Assembly: GCA_002439605.1 (NCBI GenBank)
Contig: DJOI01000022.1
Span: 34,483-73,672 of the forward strand
Source: Candidatus Segatella mututuai
GTDB taxonomy: Bacteria > Bacteroidota > Bacteroidia > Bacteroidales > Bacteroidaceae
Direction of reading: 5' to 3'
DNA length: 39,190 bases
Under the pieces are notes generated by a model. It was not told the DNA's origin and did no database searches. It was given only the letters and a program-made list of their open reading frames with translations. The position numbers and the translations under genes were made by a program. Below, in pieces: positions 34,801 through 38,640 of this stretch. Position 1 is the first letter of the stretch, and each line of letters starts with the position of its first letter.

Positions 34801-36834
34801 GTAACGATAATACTGCGCTGTATGCACACCTTGCACGGCCATAGGCACTGCGCCAAGCAAAGCACCCATCGTCGCACAACCGAGCCAAATATCCACATGA
34901 TTCTGCACGCTCGTAAGGTCGTTGTAAGCATCGTCAGGGTGTCCTGTGAGTGCATCGAAAAGGGAACCCTCGTATTCCTCCAAGGCCTCACCTGGCAATC
35001 CCTGGTAACCTCCAGCTCGCAACATGTTGTCATAAGCCTTGTACCAATCTTTCTTGCCCACTTGCGTCAAGGCATTGGAAATCTTCGAGAGCCCCATCTT
35101 ATTATACAAAGAGGCTCCAGCCTTCTCAGCAGCACTCAAGGCACTTTCTGGAATAATCTTTCCAGCAAGTTCACCTGCGCCCTTACCAAGGACTTTGCCA
35201 ATACCAGGAATAAAAGCACAAAACATCTCCGAACCATTCTCACGAGCCTGCTGTCTCTCTGCCTCAACGAAAGCTCCAAGCACACTCTCTTGGTTGTCCA
35301 CCTTGTACTTACCTTTCTCGTCCTTAGTGACATCACCAGCAGCAAGCTGTCCGAACGAGCCCGCTGTATGACCTATACCCGAAGTATTGCTAACGAGCGC
35401 ACCCGTCAGATGGGAACCAACAAGCACACCTGTGGCTTTCAATGTACCACGAGCCAGTTTCTTGGCAGCCGCCGTTGCTGTGGCTTCACCAGCTTTCCTT
35501 GCCAATTGCTTGGCGCCAATGTTTGCTACTTTCTTATAGATGCCCTTGGCCATGCCTTCCGCACCTGGTGCCATCATCAAGTCCTTCATGAAGTCAAGGG
35601 AATTTGTCATCATGCTACCAGCACGAGACCAAGCACCATATTGGTCGCCATATTGACCTTGAACCTGATTATTGATAGCCATATTGTCGAGCACAGCCTT
35701 GGAAGCCTTTTCCTCCTTCGTAAGTTCCTCTCCTCTCGCCAACTTCTTATTGATGGTATTGAGATGCTTCATCGCTTGCGTCTGGGCAGTCACATCCTTC
35801 ATCTCGCCCATACCATCGTTAAATGTGTATCCATTGGCTGCTGTAGTAGCAAGAGTATGCCAAAAGCTATTGACCTTACCTTGTTTCTTGTCCTCCAACG
35901 TTGTGATCGTTGCCTTGTTATGACGGAGCGCAGCCATCAACTGTGTATATATAGGGTCGTTAGTATACTTGGTCTCGGCTGCATCATGCTCACCCACAGG
36001 ACCGGCACCCGGTGTAGAGGCGGCGGCAGACATACGCATGAAGTCATTGAACTTTTGGTTGGGCTTGTTGTCTATCTCTTCCATGCGCTTGCGAACCTCC
36101 GCGTTCAAGCGATCACGCTCCGCATAGGCGTTTTGCAACTGTCCATCTACCGTCAAGCTATGCTTGTAATCATCCACAGCATTCTGCTCCTGGTCGGCAA
36201 GGGCACGATTGTTGAACTCATTGCCACTCTCGGCGAGGTACGTGGACTGCATCTTGCCAGTCTCGGGATTGAAGCGAGGCTTACGCTTTACGACATGGCG
36301 ATTCTGCCCAAGCTTGACAGGCTTCACCTGCAAACCTGAGTTTCCCTTCTGGTACTCCATCTGATTGTTGAAACGCCGCATTGAGGCATCAGCCTGCGCA
36401 AGGATGTTGCCTGTGTTAGTCGCAAACTTGCGCTTGTCAGCCTCTGTCAATGGTGTCCCCTTAACTTGCGACACAGGCTTCGCAGGGGTTGGTGCGGTTG
36501 GTTTATGCACTTGCTCACGTCTCCGCTGAGGTTGTGGAGACTGCATAGCAGGCTTATGATCCTTCTTGCTTGGATTGTATTCTGCCTCCCCTGCACCACG
36601 TGCCCTTGATGTCGTGCCGTTTACAGGCACAAACAACTTCGTATAGAAACCACTGTACGAACCAGGGACATCAAAACCTTGACTTTTCAAGGCATCATAG
36701 AGTTTATGACGGCGACTTGCTCCATCATTGCCCTTACGAGTAAGCTTCTCCTCGAACTCATCGTATGAATTCGGCACATCATAATTCTGTGCCTTCAAAG
36801 CGTTATATAGCTTTGCTAATCTCTTTTCTTCCAT
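16813..36834 (-). CDS. Giant polyvalent protein, 6673 aa (DdrB/ParB, nuclease, methylase-helicase, zincin, MuF-C, LPD38-like)
   Basis: A single unbroken frame from ATG 36834. Residues 9-31 and 45-67 are tandem repeats (LYNALK...DVP.SY..F..KL). Residues about 410-670 hold A/G-rich, membrane-prone helices. At 1385-1765 is a DdrB/ParB-like domain with GNNRSAAL (near 1472). At 1862-2005 is a PBECR-like nuclease (YFIDHAVNHH, LLFIKRYDKFYV, LHKSFF). At 2090-2200 is a pyrophosphatase-like domain (GDHLDVFLG, D2141). LPD5-like and other small domains follow, with a second BECR-like candidate at 2825-2980. An N6-adenine methylase has motif I ILEGSAGIGN (3258-3267) and motif IV NVPF (3325-3328). An SF2 helicase has AHEVGTGKT (3997-4005), DEAH (4195-4198), ATGTPISN and QRNGRIIRQG (4533-4542). 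A zincin has HEAVAH (5233-5238). A MuF-C-like domain spans about 5390-5546. The C-terminal ~1000 residues are LPD38-like with a hydrophobic helix near 6287-6310. By analogy with P1 DarB and other ejected proteins it probably enters the host with the DNA. Domain limits are approximate. Confidence 0.92.
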   Translation of the reverse strand: MEEKRLAKLYNALKAQNYDVPNSYDEFEEKLTRKGNDGASRRHKLYDALKSQGFDVPGSYSGFYTKLFVPVNGTTSRARGAGEAEYNPSKKDHKPAMQSPQPQRRREQVHKPTAPTPAKPVSQVKGTPLTEADKRKFATNTGNILAQADASMRRFNNQMEYQKGNSGLQVKPVKLGQNRHVVKRKPRFNPETGKMQSTYLAESGNEFNNRALADQEQNAVDDYKHSLTVDGQLQNAYAERDRLNAEVRKRMEEIDNKPNQKFNDFMRMSAAASTPGAGPVGEHDAAETKYTNDPIYTQLMAALRHNKATITTLEDKKQGKVNSFWHTLATTAANGYTFNDGMGEMKDVTAQTQAMKHLNTINKKLARGEELTKEEKASKAVLDNMAINNQVQGQYGDQYGAWSRAGSMMTNSLDFMKDLMMAPGAEGMAKGIYKKVANIGAKQLARKAGEATATAAAKKLARGTLKATGVLVGSHLTGALVSNTSGIGHTAGSFGQLAAGDVTKDEKGKYKVDNQESVLGAFVEAERQQARENGSEMFCAFIPGIGKVLGKGAGELAGKIIPESALSAAEKAGASLYNKMGLSKISNALTQVGKKDWYKAYDNMLRAGGYQGLPGEALEEYEGSLFDALTGHPDDAYNDLTSVQNHVDIWLGCATMGALLGAVPMAVQGVHTAQYYRYKHKTDTADKVASYRLTQEKWEPLRGKIDATDNEHMADFVTNNILNDKSMHVEEKKAALDYVRNLSKLRGYNIAQANNVDDTDRDPDVENVNDSYSNGYDTTDPDEMGNAKAKLDVARQNLAHSMGIGDVIDVNDFDDTIGDPIRYIEELKHMGNADGLQPVLDYANAKSAYDGMVQRVRDDIDSQVEESNALVDSHTNRTTGMIHPVAMKMKDEDNEHKMAYVISGNLVLNDDASINDEQSDDSIIVRDAQTGKLEMVSPSAIYSAQDQIDPNQEKEEAAQNIREQHAQEAADNIDGTVKLWNQGDTYQATGEDGTPVTVVLTPNEQGVVDNGDGTVNVVTQTVYQEGEAPVSSGIIAMPKSGIQQMADEARRAQVVVQNLEQQQTGGQEASSTVEDNEQEDGPSMPTYSINDIIVVRDENGEPVRGSIQSITDDGIEIYTEESLNGSQVQVVSPEQLDDMVDTVTDANGEPVWSREIDAPEVGDTNTESVKNELIDGVNGDENVNAELNGVENRTDEKEAPTSSALERIPKNDKGEPIYEQADPDTAYDAIVEQTGGDESMAKTVADSMVSDMQTSLTKLEKWKPKVGGSIADKIAAEKEHKAAVEQAKANLEHWKQIVGVQQKRNGKVMLEAQKEAEEKARMAAEEAKSQAAAKEEAERKEREAVQGVPDWVNDTPQDARARGYRRSNGAKYDRQGEALAVKGKETSVKFADKVKQDGRVGVIEADQLQPSHLNGQPNVYHFIPEAQPKNRTDKASVVSSEDIASNINPAEITSSVTAYTGAPTVNTHGETIQGNNRSAALKSMWESHADQAAIYKQYLLDHADEFGLKTDDIAKMKHPVLVNMVDVDDAKAIELGQYNAQDTESGGTERIKAKNTIQKMGEDMKTFASKLLESVDDDASFSQLVDKNGVKVLKWMNAKGFITNTQYASAFDSNGNLTAEAVNDLKGIMYNSIFQDGSDRLEEMFGKMPAKVQRAILATAYRDYDSPKEERMIKDIQESIMAFNELMNDGSFASASSFKASRIAIEDWKRSYQFDDATGEAVLPDGKYSDFALHLVAMYKGETQGFIQQTFNELFDLIQGSKAKDLFTDTDNTPRSLADAINEALNIEHNGQQDSNVLGGNHPASQKGQQEGSEAAETGGPGEGGAEPATADEEINDSSRRGGDKRNTDRWENDTLADREQRIREWLSDENIEWAEGKTLQEILEHFGNELMPIAIIPQHYLRFLGKDTTDKHVYCGKGYFIDHAVNHHDEEPVEEYLKIQDILDNPTDVKLDTSKGRPTLLFIKRYDKFYVEMVSVGEDGTNRIVLHKSFFHRKKMPHKSLPSVAKEKSTADEITTISPTVNKTIAGSSDFSALDDVGKDTKSSDNFQEKTEKVSHKEEISGTQEQIEAAEAETDTNPSDAQKEAGNYKKGHVKVAGFNISIEQPKGSVRSGKDADGKEWSVTMHNTYGYMTDNVGVDGDHLDVFLGNDIDDWNQQYVYVVDQYNPDGSFDEHKVMLGFNSTQEAGENYLANYEKGWEKGRRIDVVPVSIDNFKKWVSNSNRKTKPFREYANVNVLDFNSKTGEWRGIPGEVISDGKPDKMGDIDGFTKNPRIKAHYNINSRRTWLRVETMDNQAETPERINAVLEKEGYSVRSNASSAGFVDVDSYDEAVKLAKHIDEIEKQVHSKKYTVESAQYTTKRGKVLDMQLVKFTDELGDKQKAAASLAKSLKGWYDKKQGGFMMRSEEDVKKLAEAVLGEDMEALENAKPLSLADMKETLSSVAKKSKSSLDNTKLINEVLQGNAIMWAKNYAKNMNKGDLKTARKWYKSIGDSVRRMREFKDIHEANAWLDNVLLPYVMSEEFRPDEPLMDKAARIAKQEEVKKNPSGNKLVTDEQYEELKKRMRMKLRGQMNMGIDPEILAIGIQMAVYHIEKGATKFTDYAKGMIGDMGDAIRPYLKAFYNGVRDMPEAIEAHLVENMSPYEEVVGIDVANFDTPSKDILAQAGQIAAETEVEKQAEMAEKKLKDERNAKRTMDKKSFRPATQEDVEGDGVVYHDGKPVHVMMITNKGEQVSATQFSEPQIDNIYLTNGKVVKLEDLQVEDEKKDEEPVMKQVNVEGLFNDLYKKGKTKLSYHATPVDSVVDNQGNPVNEDGSLKLEKVNSVAELTDDDFLHPTRNVELPAIPKNVDEAIGANGKSVIIKKNIFEKNQSHHDFPTDESRQILSSALYNPNLVGKTQPTKKPNHYVAIKLDEKSPITVLEVNEDKDNVEVVGWYTLDQRNLDRIKRQAERNGSELIMLAPKGVKVESLSTPTQGLSSVGKDTKISANSQGKEEKNDSPSENKEGKVKKSRKKAVSSPVHIADLFDNVEGNESETLNNNDNDRTGKEVSQGDRLQREGDSSQRTGGENRQGSDGVLPGEPGERKPALDNGVDGNLQDGGHDGRRDKGVSRGEAEVLSGSGRSAGRLQGLKPEERKNTRNNHGKRGVEYAPKTVESRIAANIEAIELAQKLLGSGEEAMPKQMAVLRKFSGWGGLGKAFTQSSWGWGEDTPPQKLRKLLGEEAYQQAVMSANSSFYTPTHVVDALWDIAKELGFKGGNILEGSAGIGNILAQMPMEISDRSDVHAVEIDNTAGGILSLLYPDAQVDIQGFEQTKVENGSVDLAITNVPFVTGLKVMDESGDKDLSAKFGNIHDFCIAKNVRKLRPGGIGIFITSSGTMDKSQKLRDWVTSSGDADFIGAFRLNNNTFGGTSVTSDILVVRKRVNGRKSANAIDVGSTSGERVAVYDTGETKKVKGDYVPVVKNLSLDYNKYFLDHPEMMAGKMKFGFEAGDTYRPTSMGLYPVRGMNQKDMLADFVKSFGNMKEENVPMVNAEDKVNKIVYEQLGADVKEGSMIVDKNGNICLAQYGKAVPLMSEAKKGEKASQKDLVSRFQDKKVKGHTKAECFNAYAGIKKALANVLAYQTENESDKGLQPLLNKLNKAYDDFVDTYGHFNKNTQLAWLRRDVDYPNVFSLETYEDVSDKNGGHTEKFGKSDIFSKRVVETEKEPKPHDVKEAIITSMYQSGRVDVPYIANALGKSEDVVKAEIIGSGLGFENPLTREVEVSYQYKSGNVREKLRQAIENNEGGRYDANIKALEAVIPMNIPAHLINFTLGSSWISPKLYEDYVKDRTNVSVKFTPVGGTWFMKAPDYIREEKDTSFGVKSEKFNKVIPGHQLIEAAIQNKSISVTQTYRVNGESRTEVDKEATQACSTKIEEIRQDFQDWARAKMQEDEKLSAKMEAEYNEQFNNYVPLSIPDEFAPSRYPGMAPRLDGGDRDFNLYSYQAKAVVKCVTQPTMLAHEVGTGKTFTLITTAMEMRRLGTAKKPMIVVQNATVGQFVASAKSLYPKAKILTLEDVDRNAEGRKNFYAKIKYNDWDMIVVPQSTFEFIPDSEERKMRFIKDKIDEKLLVLEQMKEADGKGDNIITRQAKKEIEDLQQQLADITSNISVKRKETASQLKKREVSKQNAEVKAKEMLDRRTDDVENFDDMGIDALLVDEAHEYKHLGFATAMQRGVKGVDPSYSKKSQGVYLKTQAVLEKNNGRNVVFATGTPISNTAAEIWTFMRYLMPADTMKAYGIYYFDDFVRNFGNLQTMPEFTTSGKFKEVNRFAGYVNLPELARIWSGVADIVLSKEVEDLKAKLPKMENGDKAQDIYLPQTKSLRSVMKYVRQQLEAFEKMSGKEKKENSAIPLTMYGIAAAAAVDPRLVLNEAPDEKYSKTNETVRQTLQSLKDSDKYHGTVAIFADHYQNAATGFNLYEDIRQKLIKAGVPENQVVVMKSGMTVKKKLDIFDKVNRGEVRVIMGSTFTLGTGVNIQERLHTLIHVDAPNRPMDYTQRNGRIIRQGNLLKRWGIPVRVLRMGVEDSLDVTAYQRLKTKGAIADSIMHSKDMIENSMTNRVLEEESDVFGDTVAQLSGSEYALLKNQAEKDLKKYEGRKKQWELDQTYIHNRKPQLQERIIRLLDFAEVQRDYLEKVRKAFPDGKFKKITIGKRSFTNVADMEDFFKDYNKKVQEAAGKIRNDRTSEGTANLSVTLDIDGYKFVVSTQLDNVYGKVSREASYHCDELMHREMGVKQGYLKNAVVDIVDNVLSGKRYEDAISKQEAEIEKSKRDIKELEKREGKPFEFGKELDAAKKHFEEYSEKMKEEMKEKEAKYAKMDAEVEDLGEGALSSSENENEDLYRDATEDEAAWLESEPTVKVYRAMQVIDGKLFPPMMAAVKGKLVMPRELGTWEVADERPDIIKFTKTNKNGEEIGYVDLDKGTKDATGKKATVTRDVAYNPYWHTSRSPLNDQFSSAWIRPNIVTVEVEVPVSELSSGYRAQYSKDAVGETDWHAGPVTKQLVDQGHEPRKVILSRYDKPVRVLSNAEAADRIAAYVKGYDVVIPENVVTPQVKVELEKRGVKIGAPKGVKKSEQIKEAIEKGLTVANDINRGGSGMLSDADISLLNDPMSQMMGESRFTPEQQEAFAARERERMADHVTGLAEKLHLNNIEVVTDASTLKGKRQKAKGFYNKRTGKITIVVQNHRDIGDIEQTVLHEAVAHYGLRQLFGTHFDDFLDNVYRNAEEDIRREIVDMAKKHSWDFRTATEEYLAGLAERTDFENAMNRGWWQEIKRLFLQMLHSIGLKGYTGISLSDNELRYILWRSYENLAEPGRYRSILGEAADIAKQMELGVGNYAKPSASEDTMVAEDRKQELSRVNELFNEQLSMLTAENADKVVLSLGYPSMVLESAGVKYKPMKLYGNKVMKKMRKHGFALEELRDLPRAVADPIAVFNNYGEDGNRSILTELRTQQGNFLVTLSTGVDQDVDFNIVRSVFGKRNSNVVGWINSGLATYINKKKALSLLSYQSAPIAATAANAGQPRVGLSSASRYVQQEIDDEALDSAAKIVENFENPVNKVKNLSNGDELFRDGDAPEYEKAHARNIYEGRVKRGLYQMREAMQDSMLGLKEAMNSVLKAERKYTGHIEDVAGFENAYLGENRLSSVNQAECTAFAQTLFKPLLQEVNRLAYDAEERAKLTDYMMAKHGLERNEVMRQREKEKLVKEKMGKDKPVPPKPNEEDFDIKMDAYNQKMEDWENQVEVQLGDELSAIDSRDFAGLTALTGEDDVTTAEIKAMDMVENYEEANNVDELWKRVNAVTSATLQKTYESGLISKATFDDISSMYEHYIPLRGFDETTGEETYAYLSDKNSAFNAPLKVAKGRKSKADDPFANMESMAESAIMQGNRNTLVKQKFLNFALNHPSDLVSVSNIWLKYDDVTDEWKPVFVDNLSEDDSADVIEQKVKDFNDRMKELAKNEPDKYKSQREHPDIPYRVVESRDLKQHQVLVKRNGVDYVVTINGNPRAAQALNGQTNPDNDNAGAIGAILHAGEALNRQLSAFYTTRNPDFVVSNFIRDALYGNTMMWVKESPNYALRYNKNFLKVNPAKMKLLLSKLRKGTLDMNDDTEKMFKQFMDNGGETGYSTVRDIEQHKNDIKKELKRTGKLSIGKAWSLLGERLDEYNRAVENCARFAAFMTSRQMKRSIDRSIYDAKEISVNFNKKGSGAKFMGANGQTFGGNTAAFVSGLGRSAFVFWNAAVQGTTNFGRQLGRHPAKALTGVGAMFALGMLMAAIGGGDGDDGDKNAYYNLPEYVRRSNIVFRLPWMDEQWISIPLPVEYRAMYGMGELAMSAMSGKEHFTGEELANQMAGQFSQLMPVDFLEGGGGWNAFVPSAVKPFAEVVANKSWTGMPLYKDTPWNKDMPEWTKAYQSANKYLVNLAAAMNEVSGGDQYAKGAIDINPAKVEYLLNGYFGGVSNTIDKMTKMFETIFGDRGYDPRNWLVLNRVLKNGDERTEFRAINNEYFRMKEEHDQIKARLKHYEDDTDNGVMDYAEKINWLHNSPEYRRMQIYEDFSADIDAYNQELKDPMSDNERQQVTDGMNALKKQLVYADSFTRMDVDDLMKERGKLQAQLSTVKDLQGKKDIEYFLGLIQLELKAHGRK
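27447..27719 (-). CDS. Nested 90-aa ORF overlapping the polyvalent gene in the +1 frame
   Basis: The ATG at 27719 is preceded by an AT-rich leader (TTTAAATAATA), as at other starts in this phage. The protein is charged and helical: MTEQEKKYLKEIGCSEKEI at the start, then a middle with QMAYCQENLVSGSQL and a C-terminal part with EIYKMAGMTDEEIKAY. Codons end mostly in G or C (AAG, GAG, CAG, CTG, TAC, GCG), like real genes nearby. Over the same stretch the giant frame (residues about 3039-3130) is G/R/S/D/Q-rich without hydrophobic pattern, which is what a shadow of a real gene looks like. So here the small frame seems to be the selected one. It lies between the second BECR-like domain and the methylase domain. 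Function unknown. It could also have been a separate gene captured by frame fusion. Confidence 0.5.
   Translation of the reverse strand: MTMTEQEKKYLKEIGCSEKEIARRELEERIDKAQMAYCQENLVSGSQLSTTAWTEIYKMAGMTDEEIKAYREERQKYSAALDDPLDAYRD
27865..27901. repeat. Linker repeat, copy 2, with antisense promoter-like box
   Basis: 37 bases, 31 of which match 30688-30724. In the giant frame this encodes a SVGKDTKISANSQG-like linker just after the second BECR-like domain. On the plus strand it reads CTTG, 20 bases, TATCTTTG (27888-27895), a good match to a Bacteroidetes promoter pointing against the gene. Confidence 0.6.
30688..30724. repeat. Linker repeat, copy 1, with antisense promoter-like box
   Basis: Partner of 27865-27901. 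In the giant frame it encodes DVGKDTKSSDNFQEK, shortly after the PBECR-like nuclease. On the plus strand it gives CTTG (30687-30690), 20 bases, TATCTTTG (30711-30718). No plus-strand gene follows, so the promoter resemblance may be a by-product of the GKDTK codons. Confidence 0.6.
31245..31466 (-). CDS. Nested 73-aa ORF overlapping the polyvalent gene in the +1 frame
   Basis: The ATG at 31466 follows CTTTAAACATCGAGCATA, and this leader shares TTTAAA and ATAATG with the other nested ORF. The protein has an aromatic/aliphatic helix (MYWVAIIQQAKKGNKKAVKL), a charged stretch (RQEDQAREEQNLPPLMKKL) and a short beta-like end (GEINGILTDGKTIPLQIE). It uses G/C-ending codons. The giant frame here (residues about 1790-1864) is a low-complexity G/E/A/Q linker (GGPGEGGAEPATADEE). 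The ORF ends right where the PBECR-like nuclease domain of the giant frame begins. A regulatory or immunity role next to a toxin domain is conceivable but nothing in the sequence proves it. Confidence 0.45.
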   Translation of the reverse strand: MDNKTAMYWVAIIQQAKKGNKKAVKLLRQEDQAREEQNLPPLMKKLTILQDEGEINGILTDGKTIPLQIENRE

Positions 36835-36851
36835 TGTGTATTGTGTGATGG

Positions 36852-38021
36852 TTAATCAAATGCACCTCCAGTGCTTTTCTTTCTTGCTTGAGCTGAAGGT
36901 TTCTTCGCAGCTGGTTTCGGCTTAGGAGTTGGTGGCTTAACTGCATGTCCACCATTTGCCTTAGTGGTTGTCGTAACCTTGGTGCGTCTTCCTTGTTGTA
37001 CGCTCGAGGTCGAGGTCGAAGTATCAACCTTCCAAGTTCCATGCTGACGAGCATATTGTTCCGCAGCCTTGGCTGTCTTGAAACGTTGCTCGTTGCCTTT
37101 CTCATCATAGGCGACAAACTCCTTGGAACCACTACCAGAACCACCGCCCTTGCCACCTTTACCGGATACCCATGAAGAAGTACCCTGCCGACGGTTCTTG
37201 TCAGCAATGGCATCCTCCTTAGCCTTTTGCGCCTTCTTAAGGGCAAGGTCAATAGGAAGTCCCTCGTTGAGTGCATCCTCCTTTGCTTTATAATAAGCGG
37301 TCATGGCATCATCTTTACGTGCAGCAGCCTCATACTTTCCACGCTGGGCATCAGCAAGAGCATCCTTGCGTTCTTGGTCAGCCTTGGCCTTGTCTGCGTT
37401 TGCCTTGTCTATTTTAAGAAGACGTTGCCACTTGCGCTCGTTATCGTCGTTCTCATCATCGAGAGCCTGCGCCTTCATCAAACCTTCGGTGTATTCCTTC
37501 AAGTGCTGGTCTCGTTCCTGCTTGAGCTTGTCCCAACGATCCTTCACCACGTCCTGCTGCGAATTGTTGGGATTGTACATGTTTGGAACACCCTTGGTCG
37601 TGAAGTATAGATTGGCGAGTGCAGAGATACCGTCACCCAGTGCGGCAAAGATTTTCTGTCTCTTCTCCTTCTTGCGCTGCTTCTCCAGCTCTTCAGCTGT
37701 TGGTGGCTTGTACGGATTGAGTGCCTGATACATCTCCTTGTAGGAAAGTTTCTTGGGTGTGGAGTCAGTTACCTTCCCTCCTATCCCCTTGGTCTCATCC
37801 GACAACTGCGCAACAGGGTTGGCAGGCTTCTGCTCAGCTGGCTGTGCAGCCCCATTCCCTTTTCCGTCCTGCGATGCTTGCACCCCCGCACCAATGGCTG
37901 AGCCACCAATATCAGGTTTGTTGTCCTGAGGGTCGCTCTCCATTTCGGATGCGATGGGTGGTGCGGCATACTTCGGACGCTCGCCACCACCATTGAGAAT
38001 TTCATCTTTTGTTCCTGACAT
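36852..38021 (-). CDS. Uncharacterised coiled-coil virion protein
   Basis: A 389-aa protein in the operon between the 159-aa gene (12-base gap) and the giant gene (17-base gap). Residues 1-95 are disordered, rich in P, G, A and Q. Residues 95-130 include YKEMYQALNPYKPPTAEELE. A short hydrophobic patch (KIFAALGDGISALANLYFTT) lies near 125-145. A long charged coiled coil spans about 165-275 (NERKWQRLLKIDKANADKAK, KAKEDALNEGLPIDLALKKA). A G/S-rich hinge is followed by a small motif around FVAYDEKGNEQRFKTAKAAE and a basic, P/K-rich tail. The hydrophobic patch plus coiled coil, and its place between an internal-virion-like gene and the giant gene, suggest an ejected internal protein. Family not recognised. 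Confidence 0.72.
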   Translation of the reverse strand: MSGTKDEILNGGGERPKYAAPPIASEMESDPQDNKPDIGGSAIGAGVQASQDGKGNGAAQPAEQKPANPVAQLSDETKGIGGKVTDSTPKKLSYKEMYQALNPYKPPTAEELEKQRKKEKRQKIFAALGDGISALANLYFTTKGVPNMYNPNNSQQDVVKDRWDKLKQERDQHLKEYTEGLMKAQALDDENDDNERKWQRLLKIDKANADKAKADQERKDALADAQRGKYEAAARKDDAMTAYYKAKEDALNEGLPIDLALKKAQKAKEDAIADKNRRQGTSSWVSGKGGKGGGSGSGSKEFVAYDEKGNEQRFKTAKAAEQYARQHGTWKVDTSTSTSSVQQGRRTKVTTTTKANGGHAVKPPTPKPKPAAKKPSAQARKKSTGGAFD

Positions 38022-38033
38022 AACGGTAAAGTT

Positions 38034-38513
38034 TTAGAATGACATCTTACTTGCATCCGATGTTACACCTTGCACGGCTTGGCTGATGGCTTGTGCCTTG
38101 CCCTGCTCTATCTGGTTGAGCTGGTTCACGTACTCGTCATCCTTCTGCCTGTAGGTCTGCTCTATCTGGTCCTTTCGAGCATCAGCCGAAGCACTGATGT
38201 TGCTCATCGTGTCGCTCAGTGCCTTGTTGTTAGCCTCCTTCGCGGCGGCAACACTCTCGTCAGTTCCTCCCATCACGGCGGCAGAGCCTGCAGCCTGCTG
38301 GTTCCGCTTCTTGATGCTTTCCTCCGTCATGGTCAGGAGCCTTTGGGCATCAGCACGCTGAGTAGCATCCTCATTGTAACGTTGGTCATACCAGTCCTGG
38401 TTTGATTTCCTCTGAGCCTCGATGTTCTTTTTCATCTTGTTCAGAGCCTTGCTTGCAGAGATGCCGCCGAACACACTTCCTGCGGCACCTATAGCACCTC
38501 CAATTAATCCCAT
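38034..38513 (-). CDS. Putative internal virion protein (T7 gp14-like design)
   Basis: A 159-aa protein, first gene of the minus-strand ejection operon. The N-terminus is a glycine/alanine-rich hydrophobic stretch (GLIGGAIGAAGSVFGGISAS). The rest is helical and Q/N/D/A-rich (NIEAQRKSNQDWYDQRYNED, QQAAGSAAVMGGTDESVAAA, QIEQTYRQKDDEYVNQLNQI). This design, a short membrane-active glycine-rich head followed by a helical body, is that of podoviral internal core proteins such as T7 gp14, which form the channel for DNA and protein entry. The match is of architecture, not clear homology. Next to the 389-aa and giant genes it would form an ejectosome set. Confidence 0.7.
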   Translation of the reverse strand: MGLIGGAIGAAGSVFGGISASKALNKMKKNIEAQRKSNQDWYDQRYNEDATQRADAQRLLTMTEESIKKRNQQAAGSAAVMGGTDESVAAAKEANNKALSDTMSNISASADARKDQIEQTYRQKDDEYVNQLNQIEQGKAQAISQAVQGVTSDASKMSF

Positions 38514-38524
38514 AATGAAAAATA

Positions 38525-38538
38525 TTTAAACGTTTAAA
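38525..38538. promoter_or_regulatory. Perfect 14-bp palindrome, operator candidate
   Basis: TTTAAACGTTTAAA lies between the minus-strand -7 box and the ATG of the 159-aa gene. Its half-site ACGTTTAA (38530-38537) recurs at 38582-38589, just downstream of the plus-strand -7 box. A dimeric repressor binding here could control both divergent promoters. Confidence 0.4.
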
Positions 38539-38553
38539 CTTAAATTCATTCCG

Positions 38554-38561
38554 CAAAAATA
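38554..38561 (-). promoter_or_regulatory. -7 box of the ejection-operon promoter
   Basis: TATTTTTG on the minus strand, extended as TATTTTTGCGG and sharing TTTGCGG with the head-operon promoter. A clear -33 TTTG is not seen at the expected distance, so strength is uncertain. It would drive the 159-aa, 389-aa and giant genes. Confidence 0.4.
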
Positions 38562-38567
38562 ATAGGT

Positions 38568-38575
38568 TATCTTTG
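38568..38575 (+). promoter_or_regulatory. -7 box of the promoter for the 112-aa gene
   Basis: TATCTTTG followed by CAC, a strong match to TAnnTTTG. It is back-to-back with the minus box, only 6 bases apart. The leader of about 58 bases to ATG 38641 holds a C/A/G-rich stretch near 38597-38620 with weak inverted-repeat character. Confidence 0.5.
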
Positions 38576-38640
38576 CACTCCACGTTTAAGTTTTTACACA
38601 CGCACGCATACGAGCGTACAAATAGCAAAAAGATTTCATT

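Noticed and set aside
36803..37276. 157-codon minus-strand frame overlapping the 389-aa gene
   Set aside because: R/L/P/V-rich shadow sequence, while the 389-aa frame has a coherent coiled coil; unlike the two nested ORFs in the giant gene it does not look protein-like.
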